Below, in pieces: positions 56,801-64,000 of a stretch of DNA of 64,000 bases. Source of the stretch: Plazaster borealis (Eukaryota; Echinodermata; Asteroidea; Forcipulatida; Labidiasteridae); NCBI GenBank assembly GCA_021014325.1, contig CM037474.1:5559130-5623129 (forward strand), read 5' to 3'. Numbering within the stretch: position 1 is the first letter of the stretch; every line of letters starts with the position of its first letter. A model generated the notes under the pieces. That model did not search any database. It had not been told where the DNA came from and saw only the letters and a program-made list of their open reading frames with translations. The translations under genes were made by a program, and so were the position numbers.

Positions 56801-59800
56801 ATGAAGCTTTGAAAAAATTTCCGCCCCAGAAATGGACCCTGATATCCAGGACGTCACTGTAGTATACAAAAGTGAAGGGCCACCAGGGCTAGGTGTATAC
56901 CCCCTCCTATTGTGTCTTCATTGTGTTCTGGGAATCACAGGAATTCTGTAAAGTATTTTAGGGGGGCGGGAGTACTTCTGTACAAGAGGAAAAGAGTGTG
57001 TTTAAGTATGGGAACATTTGGGGGACACTCTCTGCACATATCGGGCATGGTATATATTTTGGTTTCTGTAAAAATGTATGTTTAACTCCTTGACTGTTTA
57101 TATAAAATTCTGTTTCAAATTCATCCAGGTTACCAGACTAATTTGACACAAGCCTCATTTTGACCCTAATTGACTCATGTAATACTAAACACCAAGCCTC
57201 AATTTGACTTCAATAGACTTGTGTATTGAACAAACCAAGATGGAGACACCACTCACCTGATTGTGAGATTGGGAGTAGCTAGAGGAGCAGAAGTCTGCAC
57301 GGTGACCTGTCTCGACCTGTGTATGACTCTATCTCCTTCATCTAACGCTACCACACTCACAAAATGATTGGTTCCGGCAATACAGCCCTTGATTGAGTAC
57401 TGAGTGGCGGTGGGTTTCAGAACAGCTTCAAGCTCCTAGCAAAAAATATATAAAGGTGTAGTTGTCAGTAATAGAGTTGTTTCTTGCAATACCAGTGTCC
57501 TGTCTAAACTAAGTTCCTTTCTTCTTACTGAATGTCTATTCCTACATTATAAATCGCTTTTCCCTCCTTAGTTGAATATTTTCTACGGCGCTTAAAACAT
57601 AGAAAGACTAAATCAGCTGATCAGCTTGAATCCTGTTCTTTACATTTGTAATGAGATCTTAAATTGTCAGAATTTTGTCAAGCTCTATTTGTATTTGTGA
57701 TTGTTGAATGCTTTAGGGACGGGGCTTACCTGCTCAGTTTTTGTTTGTTCTTGGTTAAACACTGTTTGTTTCTGATGTATACAACATTCATAAATACCAG
57801 GGACAGTTTATCCATTCTGATCGGTCGAGAGGAGATCACGTGGCCACGTATATACGTGTGATATAAACACGGTCACAGTCTGTTTAAACATGACCAGGGC
57901 CAATTTCATAGAGCTGCTTAAGCAAAAAATATTGCTTAACAATTGTCTGCTAAGCAGAAATGAGCAGAATACCAGTCACAAATTGTACATGTGACATGGT
58001 AGTTTGGCTGGTAACCTTATTCTTGTAAACAAAATGTTGTATGTGCTTAGCCACTTTTTGTGCTTAAGCAGGTCTATGAAATTGGGTCCTGAGTCACAGA
58101 GCGTGCTATCTGATGATTGCGTTGAGCACGCAAATTTCATGGCCCAATTTAAGTTGGTAAGTCGCATATTTGGCTCACGCAAGTTTGAAACTTGCATGCG
58201 ATAGTTTGAAACTAAAGCAAGCAAGTTCGAAACTTGCACGAAGAGGTATACTCATCACTCAACACATCAAGTGCACTAAACCGTCACATTTGTTCTCAAC
58301 TTTTAAAGGTTTTTTGAGGTTTTTAATGGAAAGGTATTTATAAATGGGAATCAAAGTGTGTTGAATCCGTTTTAAACTAGTGGTTTAAGCACGCTGAGGC
58401 CTGGTTCTTGATAATTTTACCTCGACTTTGTCTCGGTAAAATTATCAAAAACCAGGCCTCATCGTGTTTATACCACAAGTTTAAAACCTCTTCACCGTAC
58501 TTTGATTCCTTGATTATAAACATGATTGTATGGCTTACCTTTGGTCTTGCAACACTACTCCATAAAACTTTAATCCGATCCACAAGCTGTTGGCTCTCCA
58601 CTGTAAACACAAAGGAATTATACAAAAATTGACCTCTTTCCTTTGGTGTCAGTGGCTCTCTAATATGCTTCAAAATATTAACCTTAAGTTTTTAATGTGA
58701 TTTTCTTTTAGAGTGATATATAAAAGAAATTCTCCACCAACACTAAAGATCCACATTGTTTTCAATCAACAAGAATAAGAAGACAACTAGACTTGGTTCA
58801 ATTCGGGTCTCGTACCAATCAAGTTGCAGTAAACGCTGTATAAAGGAAGCTATTTGTAACTGGCGCCCTCTAGTGTCGATAATTGCCAATCCGGTGAGTT
58901 GCGGATCGCAAAACCAGATAGCAGAATTGATTGGCACTTTCCTGGTGAGTGAGGGCGCACACAAGAGAGTGCAGAAACAAAACTGCGATGTTTATGTGGG
59001 GTGCATGCAGTGGATATTTAGACGAACAAGGACCTGACGAAAGTTTGACTTGGGTAAAGTCTACAAGGAGCCATTCATGCATATCCTTACATCCGATCAG
59101 TGGTAACCTCCACTCTAGTACAATCAACGTCTCAGCGAGTTCCAATACACCGACGGAGATATCCTCCGGACACTGTGAGACGAGACTGCAGCCATCACCT
59201 TGACCTCTGTACTGGTCTCTCTTACTGGTAGCAGCTACCTGGGCAGCGGGTTGTGTCTCGGAAGACCAACAGGTTATAACCACTTCCTCTGACAGGTCCG
59301 AGTCCCGGTAGTTTGGGTCTGCGCTCAAGGCTACGATACTCATGTGGTACGTTCTGAAACAAGGAACAAAATATGTTGTTAATGGTTGCTGTTGGTAACA
59401 TTGAGGAAGTTTCAGTCTTTGATAACACCATTATTATTAGTTATGTATTCATTTTACTTAAAATCTTGCTGAGCGGACTGGGTCTTTCTAGGTCTTATGA
59501 GTCTTTTCTGCTCTGAGCCGACTGGGTTATTCTAGGTCTTATAAGTCCTTTCTGCTCTGAGCCGACTGGGTCTTTCTAGGTCTTACAAGTCCTTTCTGCT
59601 CCGAGCCGACTGGGTTATTCTAGGTCTTGTAAGTGCTTTCTGCTCTGAGCTGACTGGGTCTTTCTAGGTCTTATAAGTCCTTTCTGCTCTGAGCCGACTG
59701 GGTCTTTCTAGGTCTTATAAGTCCTTTCTGCTCTGAGCCGACTGGGTCTTTCTAGGTCTTGTAAGTCCTTTCTGCTCTTAACCAACTGGGTCTTTCTAGG

Positions 59801-62800
59801 TCTTATAAGTCCTTTCTGCTCTGAGCTAAATGGGTCTTTCTAGGTTGTATAAGTCCTTTCTGCTCTGAGCTGACTGGATCTTTCTAGGTCTTATAAGTCC
59901 TTTCTGCTCTGAGCCCACTGGACCTTTCTAGGTCTGATAACTCCTCCTTTCTGCTCTGAGACGATGATGTACTCATCTTCAGGAGAATGAAGGGCAATAG
60001 ACTGTGCAAGTCTCACGCATAATTGAACATTGGGACCCGTTAAAGTGTGCAAGTTTGTTTCCTTCACACATTAGAGCAATGTACGTGGAATTAAAGTGGT
60101 CCCAAACATTTTCGAAACACAAGCAAGACTTGCAAGGTTTATATATTTACCTGTTAGGACGGCAGGGGATGGCAGCTTTGTAATGAGATGCACTCAACTC
60201 CTGACCAACTTTCTTATCATTCATGTAAACCTGTTCAATTCAAACAAAGAGCAAAAAGCACATTTTTAAAATTGTTGCAGTTGCTGCTATAATAAATATA
60301 AACTCAAACTAGCTCTGGCTACTGGGGTGGCTCTGTGGCCTGGTTGGTCTGCTCTCTGAATGGCAATGGCAAGGTCGTGGGTTCGAATCCAGTAATATAA
60401 TATGACTGTGATTTTTTTTCACAGGACTCGGGAAAGTACTGAGTATACAGTGCTTTACACACATCGGTGTACAGGTAAAACCAAATATAATAAAAAGCAC
60501 ATTGTTATGCCAATCCAGTTGATGATGACATCCTTCTCAAAGCTCCAAATTTACACTGGACTGCAGGCCCGAGGCCAGTGATTATAGCATTGCGCCAGAA
60601 AACTCATGACTGGACAAGTTCGGCAGTCTTGTGTTTTTGTTCAAATGTTGACTTTCAGTCTGATAAATCTCTTTCAGTTCTGTCTTACCCATAACACAAT
60701 AATCTAACTTTTTTTTTTTTGTTTTTTTTCATTTATTAAATTAACCTGGCAATTTTTTTTTTCTTCTCACAATTCTCTGGTCTTGTAAACAAAATTCCGG
60801 TCAAGTAAATATTTTGAGCTACAAGTCACGCTTGTGTTCACTTTCAGTCTGATAAATCTCTTTAAGTTCTGATGAGTACTGAAGAATTCTTACCAATAAT
60901 ACAAACGAGATCGATCTTCTCTTAGTGCTCATTAAAATTAAAACAGTTTAAACAATAAACTGTGTAGGTATTTTTGTTCTCATTTCAATTCTGGTCTTGT
61001 ACAAAAACAAAAAATTGTCCCAGTATACATTTTTAGCTAAAAGCTCTACGGTCTTGTGGATGACCCAAAAAACATTTCGAGCCCTGAATTCTAAGAATAG
61101 GGGTGGGATCTTTCCTCCTACCTGGTATCCCCTGATTGTCACCCCTCCATACAGTCTTGGTTCTCCCCATTCTAGAATGAATTCTTCCTGCATGACTGAA
61201 GTGCAACAGAGAGTGGGAGGATCCGGTGGTCCTGGGATGACACATTGAATGCTAGGGCTTGGTACGTCCTGCCACATGTCATCATGCTGATTGGCTTGAA
61301 TAGTCATCTTATAAATGCATCTAAAAAACAAAACCAACACAAACAAAAGAAGAGTTTGAATTTAATAAGGGAATAGAAGAGTGATGATGAGGTCTTAAAC
61401 GGCCATTTAAAACCGGCAGGGTCGCGGCCGTGTGATTGCTTGTCCACGACCCTGCAAGGTTTTAAATGGCTGTTAGACCAAGTTATTACTCTTTTAATCC
61501 GATTAATAATTGGAGGGCCGGCCTCCCATGCCTCTACGTAGGATCTCATGGCCGAGCGGTTTAGAGCACCGAATTAAAGTTCTGGTGGTTTAATTATTGG
61601 GGTGTGGGTTCGAATCCCGGTCATGACACTTGTGTCCTTGAGCAAGATGCTTTACTATAATTGCTTCTCTTCACCCAGGGGTATAAATGGGTACCTGTGA
61701 GGATAGAGGTTGATATTGTGTTTGAAAAAGCCTTCTGAGCGCCATGGCAGCCCGGGGCTGTATACTCCCCAGGGAGCCGAGAAAGATTAAAGGAATGTTA
61801 TTGGCCCAATGACCAGGGCACTAATGTAAAGCACATTGATACGTTATTGTAAAATGCACTATACAAGAACTAGTTATTATTATTACATTGACATGCTGTA
61901 TTACCTGTTATGATACACTGGTATATCGTAACCGAGTGCAGTATGGGGTAAAGTAGCCACTCGCTCTTCATCATCGGCGTCATTGAACCACGTAGCGTCA
62001 TATCCCACAATGCCTTGCTCCTCGCCTGTCCCACAATCCTGCAGGGCCCATTTTAAATGAATGTCACCCTGAAGATCGCTGTAACCAAATGTAAGACAAA
62101 AACTACCATCAATGCATCTGATGCAATTGTTATAAAAGCTAATAACAGCATAAGAATGGCTTGGAAAAGATGATGATTCCAGGTCTCCCTTTAGAATTTT
62201 AAAGGTATCATACACGTTTGGTAATATTACTCAAAACAAATATTAGCATAAAAACTGACTTGGTTACAAGCAACGGAGAGCTGTTGATAGTATAAAACAT
62301 TGTAGGAAACGACTCCCTCTGAAGTAACGTAGTTTTTGAGAAAGAGGTAATTTCACACTTTCTTGCAAGAAGTTTTTATTCCTATCTGAAAGCACACAAA
62401 TTTGTACAACAAGGGTGTTTTTTCTTTCATTATTTTCTTGCAACTTCGATGACCAATTGAGCCCAAATTTTCACAGGCTTGTTATTTTATGCATATGTTG
62501 GGATACACCAAGTGAGAACACTGGTCTTTGACAATTTCCAAACGTGTTCAGTGCCTTTAAAGAGGGGCTGCAAGGTCAAATTCAGTTTTGTGATTCACTC
62601 ATTTTCCAATAGATACTTATGAAAACGGGGGAACAAAATTAACAAGTCTCTAACCTCACGTTAAAACGGTTTAAAAATGCAACTGTGTTTGATACCCTTC
62701 AAGTACAATTTTTGTCAAAATCCAAAAACATTTGATGACGTCATATTTCAGATATTTGGTCTGTACGTTTTTGTGCAGAGAATTTTTAGTTCATTCCTGA

Positions 62801-63261
62801 ATCTTGATGATATTCAATCAAGACAGGATTTGACCTTTTGACTAGAACAAAAACTTCCTCTTTGTGTTGTACTGACCCATTTGTTTTTGATGTTCGATGA
62901 CGTCATGTTTGAAATTTCGCTATGAATGAGTGTCAGATCAACACCGTTTTAGCATGAGGTTAGAGACTTGTAATTTTCTATCCATGAAAAATAAGTACAT
63001 CACAAAACTGAATTTGACATTGAAGCCCCTCTTGAAGAACAGTCTTGTCTTATTCCAATAATTTAGGTTTCACTCGGAACACCTGTTCATTTTTAGTCAT
63101 ATACAATATTGGAAAGCACTGAGAAGGGAAGTGAAGACTCGACCGACTCTTTGAATAAAATCTTCCGTTTTATTAAAAAAATTCTCACCTATTTTCCTCC
63201 GACTCTTCATTCCGTCTTTCTACGGAGGGATGAAACGTCGCACCCAGCTGCACTATATTAC
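41823..63261 (-). CDS. Multi-fibronectin type III protein with C-terminal thioredoxin-like domain; 5' part lies beyond the window
   Basis: Exons, 5' to 3': 63261-63189, 62078-61905, 61320-61122, 60230-60151, 59353-59091, 58600-58539, 57435-57257, 55985-55805, 54895-54722, 54214-53898, 51573-51483, 50818-50740, 49110-48974, 47597-47450, 46286-46073, 45901-45838, 45549-45360, 44400-44278, 43540-43394, 42070-41823. Phases agree throughout; 1046 complete codons are visible (numbered from the first), then TAG. FN3 domains lie at about 27-112, 113-204 (ILEWGEPRLYGG, GYQVYMND), 228-332, 335-430 (ILEWEKPTQFGN, GYQLRLNG) and 433-525 (VSWPEPKVTGG). A mostly helical linker covers about 530-620. Another FN3 follows at about 622-710 (GFKVLVNGKQ). 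The thioredoxin-like domain (about 755-964) has LLFWTRWCLASMKAM, a CxxS site (C791, S794), and GVRATPMIII with the expected cis-Pro at 907. The tail is Ser-rich then basic. The least certain join is the acceptor at 46287, where an earlier AG exists but gives the wrong phase. No signal peptide can be judged. Confidence 0.85.
42130..42165 (+). repeat. TTTA microsatellite
   Basis: A simple ATTT/TTTA run in the last intron of the FN3/thioredoxin gene. Confidence 0.9.
42316..42610 (-). mobile_element. SINE, family 2, full copy
   Basis: On the minus strand: body, then GGGCTAGATAGCTCAGTTGG and GGTTCAAATCCTGCTCTAGT, then a tail. Confidence 0.8.
42720..42960 (+). mobile_element. Copy of the CCCTAGCAGAGTC element
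   Basis: Starts with GAACGAGCTGTTACAAACTG and contains GACCCTAGCATAGTCTTTCT. Confidence 0.65.
44488..44800 (+). mobile_element. SINE, family 2, two fragments
   Basis: A tail fragment with half a tRNA-like head (44488-44560), then a body ending in GGGCTAGATAGCTGAGTTGG, which is cut off. Confidence 0.7.
44870..45025 (+). repeat. Two-copy direct repeat of about 75 bp
   Basis: GATAACTATAAATAATTTGG through GTTCTGATAACCG occurs twice head to tail, inside an intron of the FN3/thioredoxin gene. Confidence 0.85.
45040..45330 (-). mobile_element. SINE, family 2
   Basis: Body fragments on both sides of a tRNA-like head (minus strand GTGGCTCAGTTGGTAGAGC). Confidence 0.7.
46256..46930 (-). repeat. Tandem partial duplication of an exon start and its splice acceptor, 5 copies
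   Basis: The 5' end of the coding exon at 46286-46073 with its acceptor tract (minus strand CCTCCAG then CACCCACAAGCTGG...ACTTCCAGCAGACCCTAGC) recurs upstream in the gene. GCTAGGGTCTGCTG occurs at about 46256, 46395, 46548, 46698 and 46860, a period of 140-163 bp. Only the copy at 46286 continues into the long open exon. A more distant sixth copy of the acceptor end may lie near 46985-47010. Confidence 0.8.
47030..47395 (+). mobile_element. Copy of the CCCTAGCAGAGTC element with a GA-rich body
   Basis: The same body as 27909-28260; it holds a GA microsatellite near 47203-47220. Confidence 0.7.
48118..48475 (+). mobile_element. tRNA-derived SINE, family 1, with TAA tail
   Basis: The head GTCGTGGCCGAGCGGTTAAG, a body matching 36315-36590, and a short TAA tail. 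Confidence 0.85.
49136..49983. mobile_element. Inverted-repeat element, 848 bp, AAGGCCCTTTCA ends
   Basis: The left end AAGGCCCTTTCA is inverted at the right end (TGAAAGGGCCTT). The interior has a palindrome CTGTCTTTATC...GATAAAGACAG and a poly-G run near 49693. No transposase frame is seen. Confidence 0.65.
49985..50390 (+). mobile_element. tRNA-derived SINE, family 1
   Basis: A head variant (GCCAAGCAGTCAAGCGCATC) followed by GGGTTCGAGTACTGG and a body ending in TAA-like repeats. Confidence 0.8.
50938..51150 (+). mobile_element. 3' half of a family 1 SINE
   Basis: The body matches 31150-31358 (GGCAGCACAGGCTGTATACTC); the head is missing. Confidence 0.75.
51790..52300 (+). repeat. Dispersed repeat E, long copy with a 202-codon open frame
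   Basis: Homologous to 39370-39900. The open frame 51636-52244 begins in unique DNA, crosses the repeat, and is not kept in the other copy, so I treat it as chance. Confidence 0.7.
52337..53822 (-). mobile_element. Family B element split by a hAT-like insertion
   Basis: Family B sequence at 52337-52515 resumes at 53623-53822, with TTAA at both outer ends. The break is exactly at the insertion 52516-53622. Confidence 0.85.
52516..53622. mobile_element. Non-autonomous hAT-like transposon, 1107 bp
   Basis: The ends are CAGAGATGCCAACAT and its inverse ATGTTGGCATCTCTG. The 7 bases TGTTCTC occur directly on both sides as a target duplication (8 bp is usual for hAT). The interior holds a 136-codon minus frame (53132-52722) that does not look like a transposase. 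Confidence 0.75.
54362..54650 (-). mobile_element. SINE, family 3
   Basis: A match to 31722-32030 across the full unit. Confidence 0.7.
55045..55523 (-). mobile_element. Inverted-repeat element, family C
   Basis: The ends are AAAGGTAGGGTCATAGATC and the inverse; a central hairpin TGAGAAATGATTCATGCATG is present. Confidence 0.8.
56191..56336. mobile_element. Short inverted-repeat element, GGCCGTGTCCGAATTGGC ends
   Basis: The left arm GCAGCTACAGCTACGGCTAT is inverted at the right (GCCGTAGCCGTAGCTGTAG). Relatives are at 12265-12348 and 63789-63898. Confidence 0.8.
56340..57175. repeat. Tandem duplication, about 540-bp offset
   Basis: TACTTCTGTACAAGAGGAAA, AACATTTGGGGGACAC and CCAGGTTACCAGA occur in the same order near 56455-56650 and 56970-57150, in an intron of the FN3/thioredoxin gene. 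Confidence 0.75.
57896..58091. mobile_element. Short inverted-repeat element, AATTTCATAGAGC ends
   Basis: Belongs to the 37209-37402 family, with the same CCAGTCACA...GGTAACC interior. Confidence 0.75.
58380..58475. repeat. Long hairpin, about 40-bp stem
   Basis: TGAGGCCTGGTTCTTGATAA TTTTACC pairs with its inverse across a 13-base loop, and the outer stem continues to GTGGT/ACCAC. It sits about 65 bp past the donor of exon 58600-58539 in gene sense. Confidence 0.8.
59465..59965. repeat. Minisatellite, 44-bp unit, about 11 copies
   Basis: The unit is close to GACTGGGTCTTTCTAGGTCT TATAAGTCCTTTCTGCTCTG AGCC. It lies in an intron of the FN3/thioredoxin gene. Confidence 0.9.
60320..60480 (+). 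mobile_element. tRNA-like SINE
   Basis: GGGGTGGCTCTGTGGCCTGG and then GTGGGTTCGAATCC form a tRNA-like A/B-box pair, but no good tRNA fold follows. Confidence 0.5.
61386..61486. repeat. Imperfect palindrome around GCAGGGTCG
   Basis: GGTCTTAAACGGCCATTTAA and onward is inverted at the right arm (AATGGCTGTTAGACC) around a GC-rich loop. Confidence 0.65.
61545..61890 (+). mobile_element. tRNA-derived SINE, family 1
   Basis: The head CTCATGGCCGAGCGGTTTAG, then GGGTTCGAATCCCGGTCATG, and an ATT tail. Confidence 0.85.
62199..62560 (-). mobile_element. TTAA-bounded inverted-repeat element, family A
   Basis: A full-length copy on the minus strand with TTAA at both ends. Confidence 0.85.
62562..63033. 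mobile_element. Foldback element, AAGAGGGGCTGCAAGG ends
   Basis: The left arm (GGTCAAATTCAGTTTTGTGA, AACAAGTCTCTAACCTCACG) is inverted at the right (GAGGTTAGAGACTTG, TCACAAAACTGAATTTGAC). It directly abuts a family A element. Confidence 0.8.
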
Positions 63262-63423
63262 CTACATGAAGTGTGACATAGTTAAAAGTAAAGAGTTTAA
63301 AGAAAGCAGCTGTAAATTCATCTCACAAAAATCTGATTTCAAAATATTTCTGAATCAAGTAATTTTTTACCCCTCATTATAAGTCATGAACTCTGATTGG
63401 TAGTAAAAGTAAGGCTGTATTCG

Positions 63424-63788
63424 AATAAGCCATATGTGAGTTAGATTTGAATAATGTCTGGTACAATGACTTGCTTAGTTATGAGGTACCGCTTCAATTT
63501 GAATTCCTTAGACTATAGAGACAGTTGCTATGTCAAACGGTTCGGGGCAAGTTTTTGTATAACAACCTTCGATTGAGCAAACCCTGGTACCATTGTGCCA
63601 TACACATTCATTCAAAACTGTGTATGGGTGTGCGCCGTCTCTTACGTAACTATGAAAAAGCTTGCTCCGAATCATGTGACGTCGTAACTGTCTCTATAGT
63701 CTGAGGAATTCAAATTTAAGTGGTAACTTGTGACTAAGCAAGTCATTGTACCAGACATTATTCAAATCTAACTTGCAAGTGGCTTATT
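63424..63788. mobile_element. Foldback element with about 100-bp arms
   Basis: The left arm (TTAGATTTGAATAATGTCTG, AGACTATAGAGACAGTT) is inverted almost perfectly at the right arm ending 63788. The loop is about 165 bp. Confidence 0.85.
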
Positions 63789-63898
63789 AGCGGCTACAGC
63801 TATGGCTATGTATGTTGCTAAGGGTGTCAGTAAGGACTTCAACGCATGATGACGCTGCAATACAGCCGTAGCCGTACCTGTAGCCGCCAATCCTGACA
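63789..63898. mobile_element. Short inverted-repeat element, GGCTACAGCTATGGC family
   Basis: It follows the foldback element without a gap and resembles 56191-56336. The rest of 63262-64000 holds no exon that I can see. Confidence 0.7.
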
Positions 63899-64000
63899 AG
63901 GCAAGGTTTGCCCACCATCTGATCATCTCTTTAGAGTAACTAGTGTTGGCTCTGAAAAGTGCCAGTTTATTACTTGACATTTGGACCGGGAGCACACTGG

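Noticed and set aside
58870..59090. Continuation of the FN3 exon 59353-59091 as an open frame to 58870
   Set aside because: A strong donor lies after 59091, and a 62-nt exon at 58600-58539 restores both phase and the FN3 pattern; the read-through part has no domain match.

Overview
This is a piece of an animal genome: spliced genes with many short introns, AT-rich non-coding DNA, and dense short inverted-repeat elements, tRNA-derived SINEs and minisatellites. I see no bacterial or organellar features. The repeat style and the proteins fit a marine invertebrate deuterostome. My best guess is an echinoderm such as a sea star, but that is an inference.

Three genes can be assembled with consistent splice sites and reading frames. 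(1) A complete PQBP1 gene on the minus strand (coding 24130 to 17325, seven coding exons, 239 residues). It encodes the WW-domain splicing factor, with the conserved N-terminus, the WW domain and the C-terminal motif that binds the U5 15-kDa protein. (2) A complete plus-strand gene (26430-37148, twelve exons, 455 residues). It encodes a membrane-anchored alpha/beta hydrolase-fold protein whose catalytic serine is replaced by glutamate. It lies head to head with PQBP1. (3) A long minus-strand gene running in from beyond the right edge (63261 to 41823, twenty exons, 1046 complete codons seen). It encodes several fibronectin type III domains, a helical segment, another FN3 domain and a C-terminal thioredoxin-like domain with a CxxS site. 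I do not know a named protein with this layout.

Region by region: 1-16 kb is almost gene-free. It holds short elements bounded by TTAA, a 166-bp tandem array, GGGTCA-rich repeats, a 45-bp minisatellite (12.35-14.5 kb) and a 23-bp minisatellite (15.9-16.4 kb). PQBP1 fills 16.5-25.8 kb, and one of its introns is mostly two minisatellites. The hydrolase-like gene fills 26-37 kb, with SINEs, TTAA elements, foldback elements and a possible solo LTR in its introns. The stretch 37.1-41.8 kb is intergenic and full of repeats. The FN3/thioredoxin gene fills 41.8 kb to the right edge, and its introns carry SINEs, foldbacks, a nested hAT-like insertion and tandem duplications.

The three genes show no obvious shared pathway. 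PQBP1 and the hydrolase-like gene may share a promoter region. Most open reading frames in the window come from repeats and are not genes. All exon joins were read by eye from splice signals and codon phase and have no transcript support.
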